64,000 bases of DNA from Ciona savignyi (lineage: Eukaryota > Chordata > Ascidiacea > Phlebobranchia > Cionidae): NCBI GenBank assembly GCA_000149265.1, contig CH003308.1, forward strand, positions 250,852-314,851. The letters are read 5' to 3'. This document shows positions 1 through 35,300 of the stretch, one piece after another. The position numbers and the translations under genes were made by a program. Under the pieces are notes generated by a model that was not told where the DNA came from, made no database searches, and saw only the letters and a list, made by a program, of their open reading frames with translations. Each line of letters opens with the position of its first letter. The first letter of the stretch is position 1.

Positions 1-442
1 GTTCAACTACCATCGCCGTTCATCATTTGGTTCTTCCGTTCCCACCTAGTTAAGCAATCCAGGACTGGTTTTGCTGAAGCGTCACGTACGGCATAGTAAA
101 CACGACCCACTGGTGGACGAAGTTGAACTACTGCATGCCACTCCAAATTATGCACAGATTCGATTTCCCAGCTGCCGTGAGACTACACTGTCAATCAGAG
201 ATCTGGCGCCCACGGGTCAAAGAAATGGAACAGAACTGATTGAAACCCCCGCTGAGGGTTTACCAGTACCATTACCAGAAGCAATATAACAGCCGGAGGA
301 ATTAACGAATGAGACTGACGCACATGATACAGTTGACGAAACGGTCGAATTAAACAAAACCAAAACAAGTGAAGATAACCCCTCTGGGGTACATCGTTCG
401 ACCCGACAAACGAAGAAACCCGATAGACTGTTGTACTATTAA
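1..442 (+). pseudogene. 3' end of a Ty3/gypsy-type retroelement polyprotein (integrase C-terminal tail)
   Basis: The frame from about 71 encodes an integrase C-terminal segment with the run HDPLVDEVELLHATPNYAQI and then RDLAPTG. The same frame continues past a TAA at 287-289 and ends with the basic tail RSTRQTKKPDRLLYY and a stop at 440-442. Short Arg/Thr-rich tails of this kind close the pol polyprotein of many animal Ty3/gypsy elements. The in-frame TAA and the loss of everything upstream of the window edge suggest a dead copy, although the part outside the window cannot be judged. A short LTR follows directly. The family call is by motif recognition; the clade within Ty3/gypsy is not determined. 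Confidence 0.7.
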
Positions 443-484
443 ATATTTATTTGTTATTGTGCATTTTTATTTAGACGAGGAGAA

Positions 485-649
485 TGTCGTAATTTCAGTT
501 GAACACTTTACGTACGCCCGTGTTGGCAGTAATTATTTATCCGCGGCTTCTGTGTGTTCGACCTCTACTACTTATTTTGTGGCACATTTACGGTTTAGTG
601 GGAGTTGACTGTTCTTATATTGTTAATATATTACGTTTTCTTTTTTTCA
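485..649 (+). repeat. Candidate 3' LTR (about 165 bp) of the retroelement
   Basis: A purine-rich run GACGAGGAGAA ends at 484 and looks like a polypurine tract. It is followed by TGTCGTAATTTC (TG start), and the segment ends in a T-run and CA at 648-649. Immediately after it, sequence homologous to the DNA element at 62809-63163 resumes. The LTR therefore ends where another element is interrupted, as expected for an insertion. The 5' LTR is outside the window, so the boundaries rest on TG...CA, the tract and the junction only. Confidence 0.5.
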
Positions 650-1017
650 AAAACGTCACCAACGCTCTCCCTCTTATCTTAACGGCACGAAATTCACAGA
701 GAAGTTAAAGAAAGACTTGCCTGACAATAAGAGCTCATCCGCAAGTTGACACGCCTCCTATTCGCTGAGATAGTCATGCGTAAGATTGTGTAAAATTGAT
801 CGAAAGCAGCGAAGCCTTCAACAAGAAAGGTTACTACTCTTGGCATATTCAATATTTCTTCACGAAAATTACAGAGAATAAATTATAACATTTCCTTGAT
901 CGAAAGAGCCATAGCTGATGTCTCTACCATTACGCTTGCAGAAAAATCATTTCTCAGATTTTCACCTATTTTTGTGAAACGCGGTACACCGTGTTTTTTC
1001 ACCACGTAAAGAGTTAA
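650..1017 (+). mobile_element. Right-hand fragment of a TTAA-flanked (piggyBac-type) non-autonomous DNA element
   Basis: This segment is collinear with 62809-63204 near the other end of the window. Both share AACGTCACCAACGCTCTCC at the left, a stretch around CCTTGATCGAAAGAGCCATAG, and a right terminus reading AAAGAGTTAA (ending here at 1017). The full copy at 62116-63204 shows that the family has short inverted termini flanked by TTAA. The left half is missing here; the junction at 649/650 is with the retroelement LTR. No coding capacity was recognised. Confidence 0.7.
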
Positions 1018-1125
1018 GTCTCAACATAAATGTGGCAAAACAAAATTTTACTTCACCACCAGTACTTTTATTAATGTATGTGAATGTATCATTCTGAAAT
1101 GTCCTTAACACTATCCTCTACCATT

Positions 1126-1209
1126 AGGGATGCACAATATAGAATTTCGAATCTTTGAGATTCGAATCTCTAAGGATTTGAATATTTACAAGCAATTTAA
1201 TATAAATAG
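1126..1209 (+). repeat. Left arm of an 84-bp inverted repeat (hAT-like terminus)
   Basis: It begins AGGGATGCACAAT, the look of a hAT-superfamily end, and pairs with the reverse complement of 4741-4824 with roughly a dozen mismatches in 84 bases and no gap. The two arms enclose about 3.5 kb containing a dead LINE. No clear 8-bp target-site duplication is visible outside the arms. They may be the ends of one transposon or two separate MITE copies in opposite orientation. Confidence 0.6.
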
Positions 1210-1659
1210 TTAGGATTTCCCCTATATTTATCACCCAAAATTTTGGTTTCTGCATATCTAGACCATGTTGTCTAACAAATTTACATTACGATTCCATTCT
1301 TCCTTCTGGTAGATGTCGGGGCAACATGCCATGGCTGTCAAGCGTTTGACGAAAAAATAAAAAATAAAAACGGGTACAAAGAATATGTGTCCCATAATAA
1401 CAATCAGGTTAAATTACTAGAAAGTGTCAACCATGTCTTGTCCACCATTCATTTAACCAACATGTGTTTTCGCTTCGTGATTGCATCCTGTCTGCAAAGA
1501 ATCTGGTGGCGTGGCCTCTCCTCCAATTCATGGACAAAACACCTGCACAATAGCAATTGCAGACAACACTAACAGCAAAAACCCTGTTGTTTTCTGTTCT
1601 GTTTCGATGGCTGGTGATGACCACATGGAACCACCACGCACATGATGCAAAAGCTTTTC

Positions 1660-4160
1660 ACCCAACAATCAAACCTCCGTCTGCTCATCGGAACAGATGC
1701 GGCGAACACTCATCATTACTACTAGGGAATCACTGACTGTAATAGTCGAGGGCATGCCCCTATGGAGTATTTAATGAGCAAACAGCTGTCAGTATGCAAC
1801 ACTGGCAACTCTCCGACCTTTGTCACGAGAAACAGAGCCACGGTTCGCATTCTCACGCTGTGCTCTGCTAACCTGGTTTTAAAGGTGTCAAACTTGAAGG
1901 CTAGCAAAGAAGCCTCTTTGTCTGACCACCAGTTGATAACTTTCTGGGTAAACAACCTTTGTAAGACCACTCCATCGCATAACAGGAATGTTTGCAAAAC
2001 TGACTGGATGCTCTACTTGCAAGAACTTACTCTCCTGTGTGAGGCAATTCAAGCTGCACCTCCAAAAACTGCTGAGGAGGTTGACCTGATGGTAAAAGAT
2101 GTCGAAACAGCCTTTACCTTATCATATAAGAAATCGGCCTGACTTCATCAAATCTTTAAGAAGCATTGCTCTCTTTAGATTGGATCTCTGCGAAAAGCAA
2201 ATGGTGATTTCACAAGCACTCCATATGAAACCTTACACGTTCTACTGGGCGCACACTTTCCAGATAACATAACAACCAAGGATCATCAACTCACCATGTT
2301 GAACAATGGTCCTCTATTCAAGCTAGCGAAGAAGTACTAGTCAGCAACATCATCACAGCTGAAAGGATTAAGGCTGCTTATAGATCATCTAAGCGTTTTA
2401 AAAGCTTAGGGCCTGATGAAATCTATCCAATACTTATCCAAAAAGAATTGGAAATCCTCTGCCCATGGCTTGTTCAGATCTTTAAAGCATCTCTCTTGTT
2501 GGGTTTTATCCCACAAAGATAGCTGGTCGCGGGAAGGGTTTTTCCACCCAAACCAGGAAAGGAAGACTACCCCTACACCCCAACCAATATGCATATAGAG
2601 CGGGATTTTCTTCTGAAGATGCCCTCCACAATATGGTCATTAAACCAGAGAAGGCGGTCTGCCCTTGGGAGTATTTGTAGACATTAAAGGAGCCTTCTCC
2701 AATGCCATTTTTGATTTTATGATAGTTCCTCTGCGAAAGTATAGTCATACGGTGGAAAAGCCATATGCTTAAACATCGAACAGCAATAGCCGAACTTGAC
2801 AGAACTACACGGCTGTACTGAGAAGAAACAGGTTGAAAAAGGTTTCCCATAAAAGGGAATCCTATCTCCCTTGCTATGGAACCTCCTGGTGGACACTCTA
2901 CTGCGCCAATTCACTAGTCAAGAGGCTGCACTTGTGCAAGCATACGCTGAAGATTTGAGCGTCATCATATCTGCCCCATACCCATCAACAATTGAGATGA
3001 TTGCCCCGTCAACCCTTAATCGTCTGGAGAAATGGGCAATAAACAACCACCTTCGTTTTGCCCCGGCAAAGACGGTCGTGGTCATGTTCACAAGAAGAAG
3101 AAAATGGTCTTTAAGGTCCCTTTTTCTTATCAACATCCAACTTAGCTTATCAAAAGAAGCTAAGTATCTTGGTGTCATCTTAGACAAAAGTTGTCTTAGA
3201 AGAATCACCATACAAGTCGTACAGCCCAAAATAATGATGTGGCTCTACTGTCAGATTATCCGCCTATCCTGACCAATGCTTAGTGTCAGTCAGCGCAACA
3301 TACCAGCGCAATACAATTAGTGTCAGTCAGCACAACAAACCAGCACAATACAACCTTCGCAAGGTTTAGAGATTGGCCTGCCGATGCATCACAGGCGCCT
3401 TTAAAGACACTTCCACCAGGGCAATGGAGATGCTACTTAACCACCCCCCGTTGCACCTGTATCTCCAGGGAACAGCCATAAAAACGGATCATTGCCTGAG
3501 ATATTTAGGCCACTGGAAGGGGTCTGGTTACTTAGTGTGCCACAAGAAAAGTCATATTGACATCTGCAACCAAGCAATGGAAGATATATACCTTCTTTTA
3601 TCGCCAGTTGATTGCAGTCCCTGCACTCTCCATCTGTGGAACTCTGCTGGATTCCAGGCCACTCAAACTTTGAGGGCAATGATCAAGCTGACGTGTTAGC
3701 TTGTGACGCATCCAGCACTGCCTTCATCGGTCGAGAACCATCCCTCTGTATTCCTGTCTGCTCTGTCAGAACAGAATTGGAGGCATGGATGAGCCGAAAA
3801 CATGCTTAAGAATGGAGACAACGCTGTGGCTGTCGTCAGACAATGGAGTATCTTGGGCCAGGCCTATCCTTGTCCAAGGAACTCCTGCGGCTGCGGCGGA
3901 GACAGTTAGTATCTCTTCTTCAGATTATCAATGGTTATGCAAATTTGGCTAAGCACCAATCAATCCCCATGCGCACGTCATGTGCAACCTGTCCCTTCTG
4001 CCAAGAAGAAAATGAGACTCCTTTACTCTTTACACCATGTGGGGCACTGTCCCGTATTTGTTCTGACCAGATGGAGAAATTTTGGAGTTTTTAAATCTAA
4101 TGATTTCGCATCTATCCCGGTCAAGCATTTAGTCAGCTTTCTTTAGGACACTGGCCGACT
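1660..4160 (+). pseudogene. Broken non-LTR retrotransposon (LINE, I-group with RNase H)
   Basis: Domains appear in the order of an I-group LINE ORF2 but in several frames. The endonuclease end (about 1675-2142) has GTDAANTHH, then TAG where Trp is expected, followed by NTGNSPTFVTRNRA and SLSDHQLI. Reverse transcriptase pieces run from about 2330 to 3240: a GPDEIYP-like segment, then AYAEDLSV in place of the catalytic YADD box, and SKEAKYLGVILDK. The RNase H piece at about 3630-3710 has WIPGHSNFEGNDQADVLA. A C-terminal Cys/His segment (CATCPFCQEENETP) lies near 3985-4030. Multiple stops and frameshifts show it is dead. RNase H plus the zinc-knuckle-like tail argues for the I/LOA/R1 assemblage; the exact clade is undetermined. 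It lies upstream of, or in an early intron of, BCAS3. Confidence 0.85.
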
Positions 4161-4391
4161 TTACCGTATTCCGGATCCATGATAGCTCGGGGCGCTGGAG
4201 TAGTGGGCCTTCTATGGCCTAAATTCCTGGTCCCGGGAGCTACGGTGGACCCACCCATACTAATGTATTGTAGTTATTGCATTCCAGTTAAAATTTCTGG
4301 AATGTTGAATAACATGGACCTGGTGTGCACATATCTGACTATAACATATATAAAATACAACAAATGTGGTTAGGGACCTTGCTTGCATAAA

Positions 4392-4555
4392 CACATAGCA
4401 TAAAAATTGTGTTTTAAGAATGGTCGTGTTTAAACTCGTGCTTTACGAGAATTAAATTTACTACAAATTCACCTACCTGAGATATGTTTATAACCACACC
4501 ATTCTTAAAACACAACTTTTATGCTATGTGTACTACAAATTCACCTACCTGAGAT
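4392..4555. repeat. Imperfect hairpin with overlapping 25-bp direct repeat
   Basis: 33 bases at 4392-4424 are the reverse complement of 4498-4530 with one mismatch. A 25-base direct repeat containing CTACAAATTCACCTACCTGA occurs at 4459-4483 and 4531-4555, spaced 72 bp apart. The structure sits between the LINE remnant and the right arm of the large inverted repeat and is probably a small MITE or a rearranged element end. Confidence 0.7.
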
Positions 4556-4740
4556 TTCATATTCTTTGTGCTAATTAAAAACATAATTGTGGAATAGATA
4601 TTACCAATACTATGTTTCACCAAAAGTTACCAATTATGGTTATCAATTGTCGCACGAATGCAGAGATGTCGCGCCGATGCTTTCCTTATTGGTGGAATGG
4701 TTTTGGTTGCGCGATGGGTTGCAGCCTATTTTTTGTTTGG

Positions 4741-4824
4741 CTATTTTTATCAAATTGCTTAAAAAGATTTAAATTCTTAGAGATTGGAATCTTAAAGATT
4801 CGAAATTATAGATTGTGCTTCCCT
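4741..4824 (-). repeat. Right arm of the 84-bp inverted repeat
   Basis: This is the reverse-complement partner of 1126-1209, ending GTGCTTCCCT. See the left arm for the reasoning. From here to 5089 I see no gene, only AT-rich DNA that includes the fragment CCTCACTTAGGTTAT, which recurs near 9550. Confidence 0.6.
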
Positions 4825-5089
4825 GTGTGTTTGTGTCACAAAAATTGTGTAGCTTTGCCATAACCTAAGCTTAAGCATGCTCTTTAGAAGATTTGATTCC
4901 AAATTTTGCACATTGTCAAGATATACTTTTTTTATACACCTCACTTAGGTTATATCATTGGATCCGTCAGTTGACTTTATTTTAGAAACATGTTAAATAT
5001 GATATTCTCTATTCAGAAACAATAATTATAGAAAACTGGTAGGGATTATTTTTCTCATACTTAACTGTGATAAACAATCTCTTTCCCAG

Positions 5090-29350
<24,261 letters not shown>

Positions 29351-32300
29351 TCAATTTCTTTCGTCGCGTTCAAGACTCGCTGGCTGTGATGACGTCATAA
29401 TTCCGTGCAATATTTGATCTCCGTGCGTGAAGCATATTAGTTTCAATTCGATCAAAATTGACCCCTGTGCTCAAGCTTCATTGTGCTACTAAATTTACCT
29501 TGAAATTTCTCTCCACATTTTGTAATTCGACCGACTCAACTTGTACAAAAAAGTTTTATTTTCTCATTATTTTGCGCTGGTGTCCAGATGGTGTGCTCTA
29601 AACAGAGCTATAACATAATACCTATCCGAAACATATGTAATGCCGTTTTAAATTTTAGTGGGTTTTATTCCTCCTTTTATATCCCAGATATTTTCATGCA
29701 TTTTCTTTGACGAAACTGCAGCAAATACTCATCGACAGTTATTTGCTCTAAATTTTTCCTAAAAAACATTTCATTTTATTTGCTAACCAACGGAGCCAAC
29801 GTAGCTAGCCACAATGCAGTTTATGCTTCACTGCAGAATGTTGGTGGTGGTAGTTTCATACCTTGGTGTATTGTATTAAACAGAAGTATAATTTTTGTCT
29901 ACGAAAACATTCATTTGTCTCCGAATTTTTGCTTCGTTGCTTTCTATGAGTGTGATCCTGACTTCTAAACAAACCGAAAAATATTGAAGACTTTCCATTT
30001 TTTATTTTTCTTTGCGTTCAGAGTATCCAAGGAAACAGTGTATTGTATTCGTACACCTACAATAAAGATATCAGTGGTTGATACATTGCATCGTTTTTCA
30101 TTAAATTACAGCAAGTGTGTCGTAAGGACCTCTTTGAGCCGCTACAATGGTATCGTAGGCAGCCCACGAATTTTGCCTTTTAGAAATCAAAACAGCTTCT
30201 GAGATCACAGAGTTTCGACCTCACCATATGATTCTAATGGCAATGCAAAGGCTCTTGCACTATCAGCAGAGTAACTAGTCATCACGATCTTTACCGCTTA
30301 CATTTCTTGGACACGCTTTTACTTTCAACACCAGTAGTACTATCTAACCACAACATGTATGTGGGTGAACCGTGGCATTAAATTTAACACACAGGAATTT
30401 CCCTGACATGATTTTTACTTAATTTACCCTCATATCAAATAAATATCTAACACCTATAGAGTTTAAAGCAATTGGTCAACTTCTTACTGTTATTATGGGT
30501 CATTAAGGCATGCTTTTCACTGGATTCAGTCGGGTTAAGATTTGAGCGATTTTCTAAAATACGGTTTAAGATGAAAATATTTTAGCGGAAATCGATAAAT
30601 ATTAAAATGGAGCGCTCGAACTTTTATGTTCGTATTAAAATTCCCGAAGAAAACTCATCAAAAGACTAGGATGTCGGTTGAGGTCTGACTTAGTACCTAC
30701 TTCTTTCCAGCATTTTTGCTCATATTTTGTGCATTTTCAGTCAGCACTTTATTGGTCCTTTGGTAAGGGTAGCCAATTATAAACGTAACACGCAAGTTTT
30801 ATTATAAAATTTCCGCCTCGTTAAATGTTATCTCCGTTTTGCATCTTAGCTGTACGTGTCAATGTCGTGCAAGAGCATATAGTGAAGTTGGAAGCATACA
30901 ACCCATTAACCAATAAATTTTTAATCTTGTCTGATAAGTCGCGCAGTGTTTCCATCGTTTACAACTACTCTCGCCTTTAAACTCGACTGTGGACATGTGG
31001 AATTCTGACAAATGTTTATGTTATAACGTCACCTGCCAACAGCACTGAGTAAAGGTATGTAGTTCTGCAGTGTGTTGTAAATCTTTAATATTTATCGTAG
31101 GCCTAATATTATCTATTAGGTTATGCTGGAAACCTATGTCACGTGGCAAACTACTAGGGTTCGTGAAACAACGAGCAGGCTCATACCATCCACGGTGACC
31201 GAATTGGTTGGCTCTTGCATTTTAATTTACCTGAAGATCCATCCAAATGATCAGATTATCAGTTTAATATTAACGTGCTAACAATGGCGACACAATGTCA
31301 TAAATATTAAACCTTGCATTATAGAGCTGTCGCTATCCAATTGTGACGTCACAGCTACAGGACAATCTCTCGGCGCGTGGCGGACAGGTGAATTCGATTG
31401 TCTTTAATCGGTTTAGCAGAACCAGTGACAAAGACACGAAATTGCAACAACGGCTTGTATTGCATTATTAATACCGAACAGGCCGGAAAGGTATAATTCT
31501 TCGCCCCATAGCTCTATTCACCGATAATAATGCTGATTAACTTGTTTCTTCATAATAACAAACAGCTTATCTAAATCTATGTTACAGCCAACGTCGTTTT
31601 CACCACTCTATATACGTTAATTTAATATAATCTTGTGTTTATTAAACCACGTCTCTTAATTTTCAAGGTTACATGACACTGGTGGTACCTGTCTCTTTTC
31701 TCCCTTTTGGTGAGCTTCAAATACACTATTCCGTAAATGACAAATACTTAAAAACAACGAGTTAATTTCGTCCTATTCTAGGAATAAAACATGTTGTTTA
31801 TAATTATTTGTCTTTTGTATATACCAGTACTAAAGTCTTATTTTACCATTTTTGGGTGTTGGGTGATTTAGCACAAAAATCCAATTACTCTAGTAATCAT
31901 TTCAGTAAAGCCTTGTTGTTTTAAGGCAGTTTTAATGAACGTTTGGATTTCTGTTATGGATGGTTTATGTGCGTCTGCAAAGTCAGTTTGTAATTGATAA
32001 ACTTTATAACAAGCTATTGTGTTTACAACACGTAGTTTAAGACATAAATATATTTTCATACGGTTCACCTCTTTGTTATTTGAATATTGTAAAAGCAAAT
32101 CTGCTTTATTTTTAATAAAAACAGCTATTTTTTTCTTTTTTTATTTAGTATCCAAAGAGTTATCGTCTAACTCACAATTTCAACACCGGAGTTGGTTAAG
32201 GTTAAGACCGGTTCTGTTCCAGTGTTTCCAATTATACAGCTATACACATCATTTACAGCTGTAGTGCAGCCTGTTGGCAAAAAGCTACATGACCGGTGGT

Positions 32301-35300
32301 TATATTCGTGAAAATGTTTGAATATGTTGGATATATTAAAATTCGAAAGTAGTATTTTTATTTTCAAATTCGTTATTAATTACCAGACGTTACATCAAAT
32401 ACAGAATACTGCGTTACCTTGATTTACATTATTCTATACTCAAACGTATTTGAGGTATTTAATAGCTATTTTATGTTTTCCATTTTGCCTATTTTATTTT
32501 TCTTGTTAATATTTCGCAATTCTTTCTTTAGCGGAATTGTTTGGAAACGAAGGAGGTCATGTATGATGTCGTATATTTCTAAAGCGTATATCCGGATCTC
32601 TGGTAAAATGTTTTCCCGTTAAATTGAAGTTTAGTCTTCCTGTTAATTAGTTTCATTAATTGGCTACAATTGTTCCTTCCTGTAGCGACAATTCCTCATT
32701 GAGAAGTTTCTTAAGTGGGCGGACTTATAGCAAGGCGTTGTCAATAAAATGAACGCGTGTTTGTAAGTGGACCAGGCGCCTCTGCCCGCCGTAATTGTGC
32801 AGACGACACACTTTGTTCCGATGCGGTTACTGGTATTGGCAGACGCAGTGGCTGTTCGGTGGGAGATTCGTTAAGAGTTTAAACAGCTGTAACCGAAAAA
32901 GGCCATGAAGTTAACCTGCAAGCATGAATTGATATATTTTGTCGGTTAACCACTTTCATAAAGTTGTTAATTAATTTGCTTTAAATTTGACAATAATTTT
33001 TTAACATTCAAAATAATCATTTTGTTTAAGTAAATTATGTAATTACTCAAAACACTTATAATTTCGCAGTATGTGGATTAGACAGAATCATGATTGCCCT
33101 GGGTGCAATAGGTGGATAAAGGGAGAATGGCTTATAACGCGCGCATTCGTCAATGGGTATATATGTCCGCAGGTTTAATTTATTTGTTTTAATTGCATCG
33201 AATATATTTGTGACATATTATAATGTAGCCACGCGCACATAACTACTGTTAAACACAGCTAATAGTCTGTATAATTATTATTTTAGTCAGCAGCGTTATT
33301 ATTATTACGAAAGTTTCAATAAAGAAAAATTGTTTTTTAAACTTCTTATATTAGAGAATTATTTTGTTTTCGAAATTTCCGTTAAAGTTTACAGAATATA
33401 TTTTCACACTTGCCCTACGCCATTTTGATTCAGTTCATTTATAATGACTTTGATTTTTACGTCATGAAACTTATTTTAAGCGCATAAGTTATTTCGAATA
33501 CCATTGTTAACTGTTTGTAGTGCTATTCTTGTCATACTGAAGTTTTGTATTGGAATTAAGCTGGATATGTTTTGCTGATGGTTTATTTTTCTTCTCTATT
33601 TGATTCTGGGCGGGCTTGGGAACTAATTAATTTACCGATGGAATTTCTACTTATTCGACTAGCATGAGCAACAATAATTAATAGATTGTTATGGCTATAC
33701 TATGTTAGCTATTTTTAAATGATTTTGTTTTATAAATGTCGTTTTTTCCGTTCACCCTGGCGCAGTTATGAGAAAAAAGGAAAGTTCCAGCTCCCACTTC
33801 AAACCTTCCAACCCACGCTCTGATGCAGCTCCGGTTCGTCATCAATCATTTCAACGAACCGTCGTAGTGTACAGGGCGACGCGGTTTAGTCGGTCGAAGC
33901 ATCTTGATTGTTCCTGATGCCAAGAACAAAGAAATTGAAATGTTCATTTTGTTTCCGGCAACAAAATCAACTGTAAAACTGGCGTCTCAAACAAAACTTA
34001 AATCTAATTTTTTCAATAATCGGCTCTATTTTTCTTTTTAGCTAAAAAATAGCTTGTCTTAACTTCAAATATATAAACACGATCGTTTGTGAACGTAATT
34101 TAAAAACAACGTGTAAGGGTTTAAATATGTTAAATATTGTTATCCGTGCCGGTTATAAGCACAGTTCCAGCTTATGTATATACATTTTTTTGTAACAGAC
34201 ATTCATTGGAATTAGTAAATAATTAAACTTTATTATTTCGAGTGAAGTGAAATTGTTAAACCATCGGTAGCTTGTCCAATATATGTTTACATATAAGGAC
34301 GTGGATCTTCGTTTCAAGCACGCCGGGCAACGCCGACGTTTCACAGTTATGATTAACTCCAATTTGCGGTCGTATGTCGCCTGCGAACCTTCATTATGTG
34401 CTCAATATTGGCGCCGAGATATGTGCTCGGCTACCCTTTAGTACTTTTTATTTCTGTTTTTGTTCGATCAGAAGCATCACGACTAAAATAATTTGGAAGC
34501 CTTGAACTGGTTCATAAGCAAGTTAACAGGTAGTCGACCCCGTAAAGACATATGCATATTATGCGATTGTTCTATATAACTACCAGTGCATTTGCATATT
34601 TTGCAAAGGATACATTTCACATTTCAAACGTATTTATACCCCGGCCACTGTAAATTAGGTTGGTTGCTAATAACAAGTCATAAAAAGTAAGCATAAATGA
34701 ATAACATATCTTCTCAATTCAGGCAGTTAAAAAATAATATCTCTGATGATGCAGACACTCTACCACGCAGTGTCGCTCGCGGTCAACTGCACAGAAAAAA
34801 TATGTCTCTTGCGAAAATATGTCTCTTAAATTTGAATTTAACTCTGATTCGTCTTCTAAATTAAACTTCATCTTCGATATAAACTACCGGTGGAATAACT
34901 AAAGATTCGGATATTACGTCAGTAATATATCACTATCGACGTCACTGTTAAGCGATCTTGGTAATAAACGCAGTGCGCTGGACATATGGAATTGCTCGGT
35001 GCTTCCTTGTCGTTCTGTGTGTAACTTGTAACTCTTTTTTTTTCATGTAAAGCTTGTCGGGTGTTTGGGCGATTCAAATATCATCGTGATTTGCGGTTGC
35101 ATGTAAAAGGTGCCGCATAACTTATAGTAGCTTTATTTACATCTAGTTAATATTTTTTGTCAATTTTGATCGGTGGCACAGATTGTCAAAGATGCGCTTA
35201 TTCAAATAGAATTTTCCGATTACGTCATACGAATTATCTACTAAAAAATAACTTGTGAGTTTAATACCACCCCGTCCTTCGTCATTACATATAACCATAT

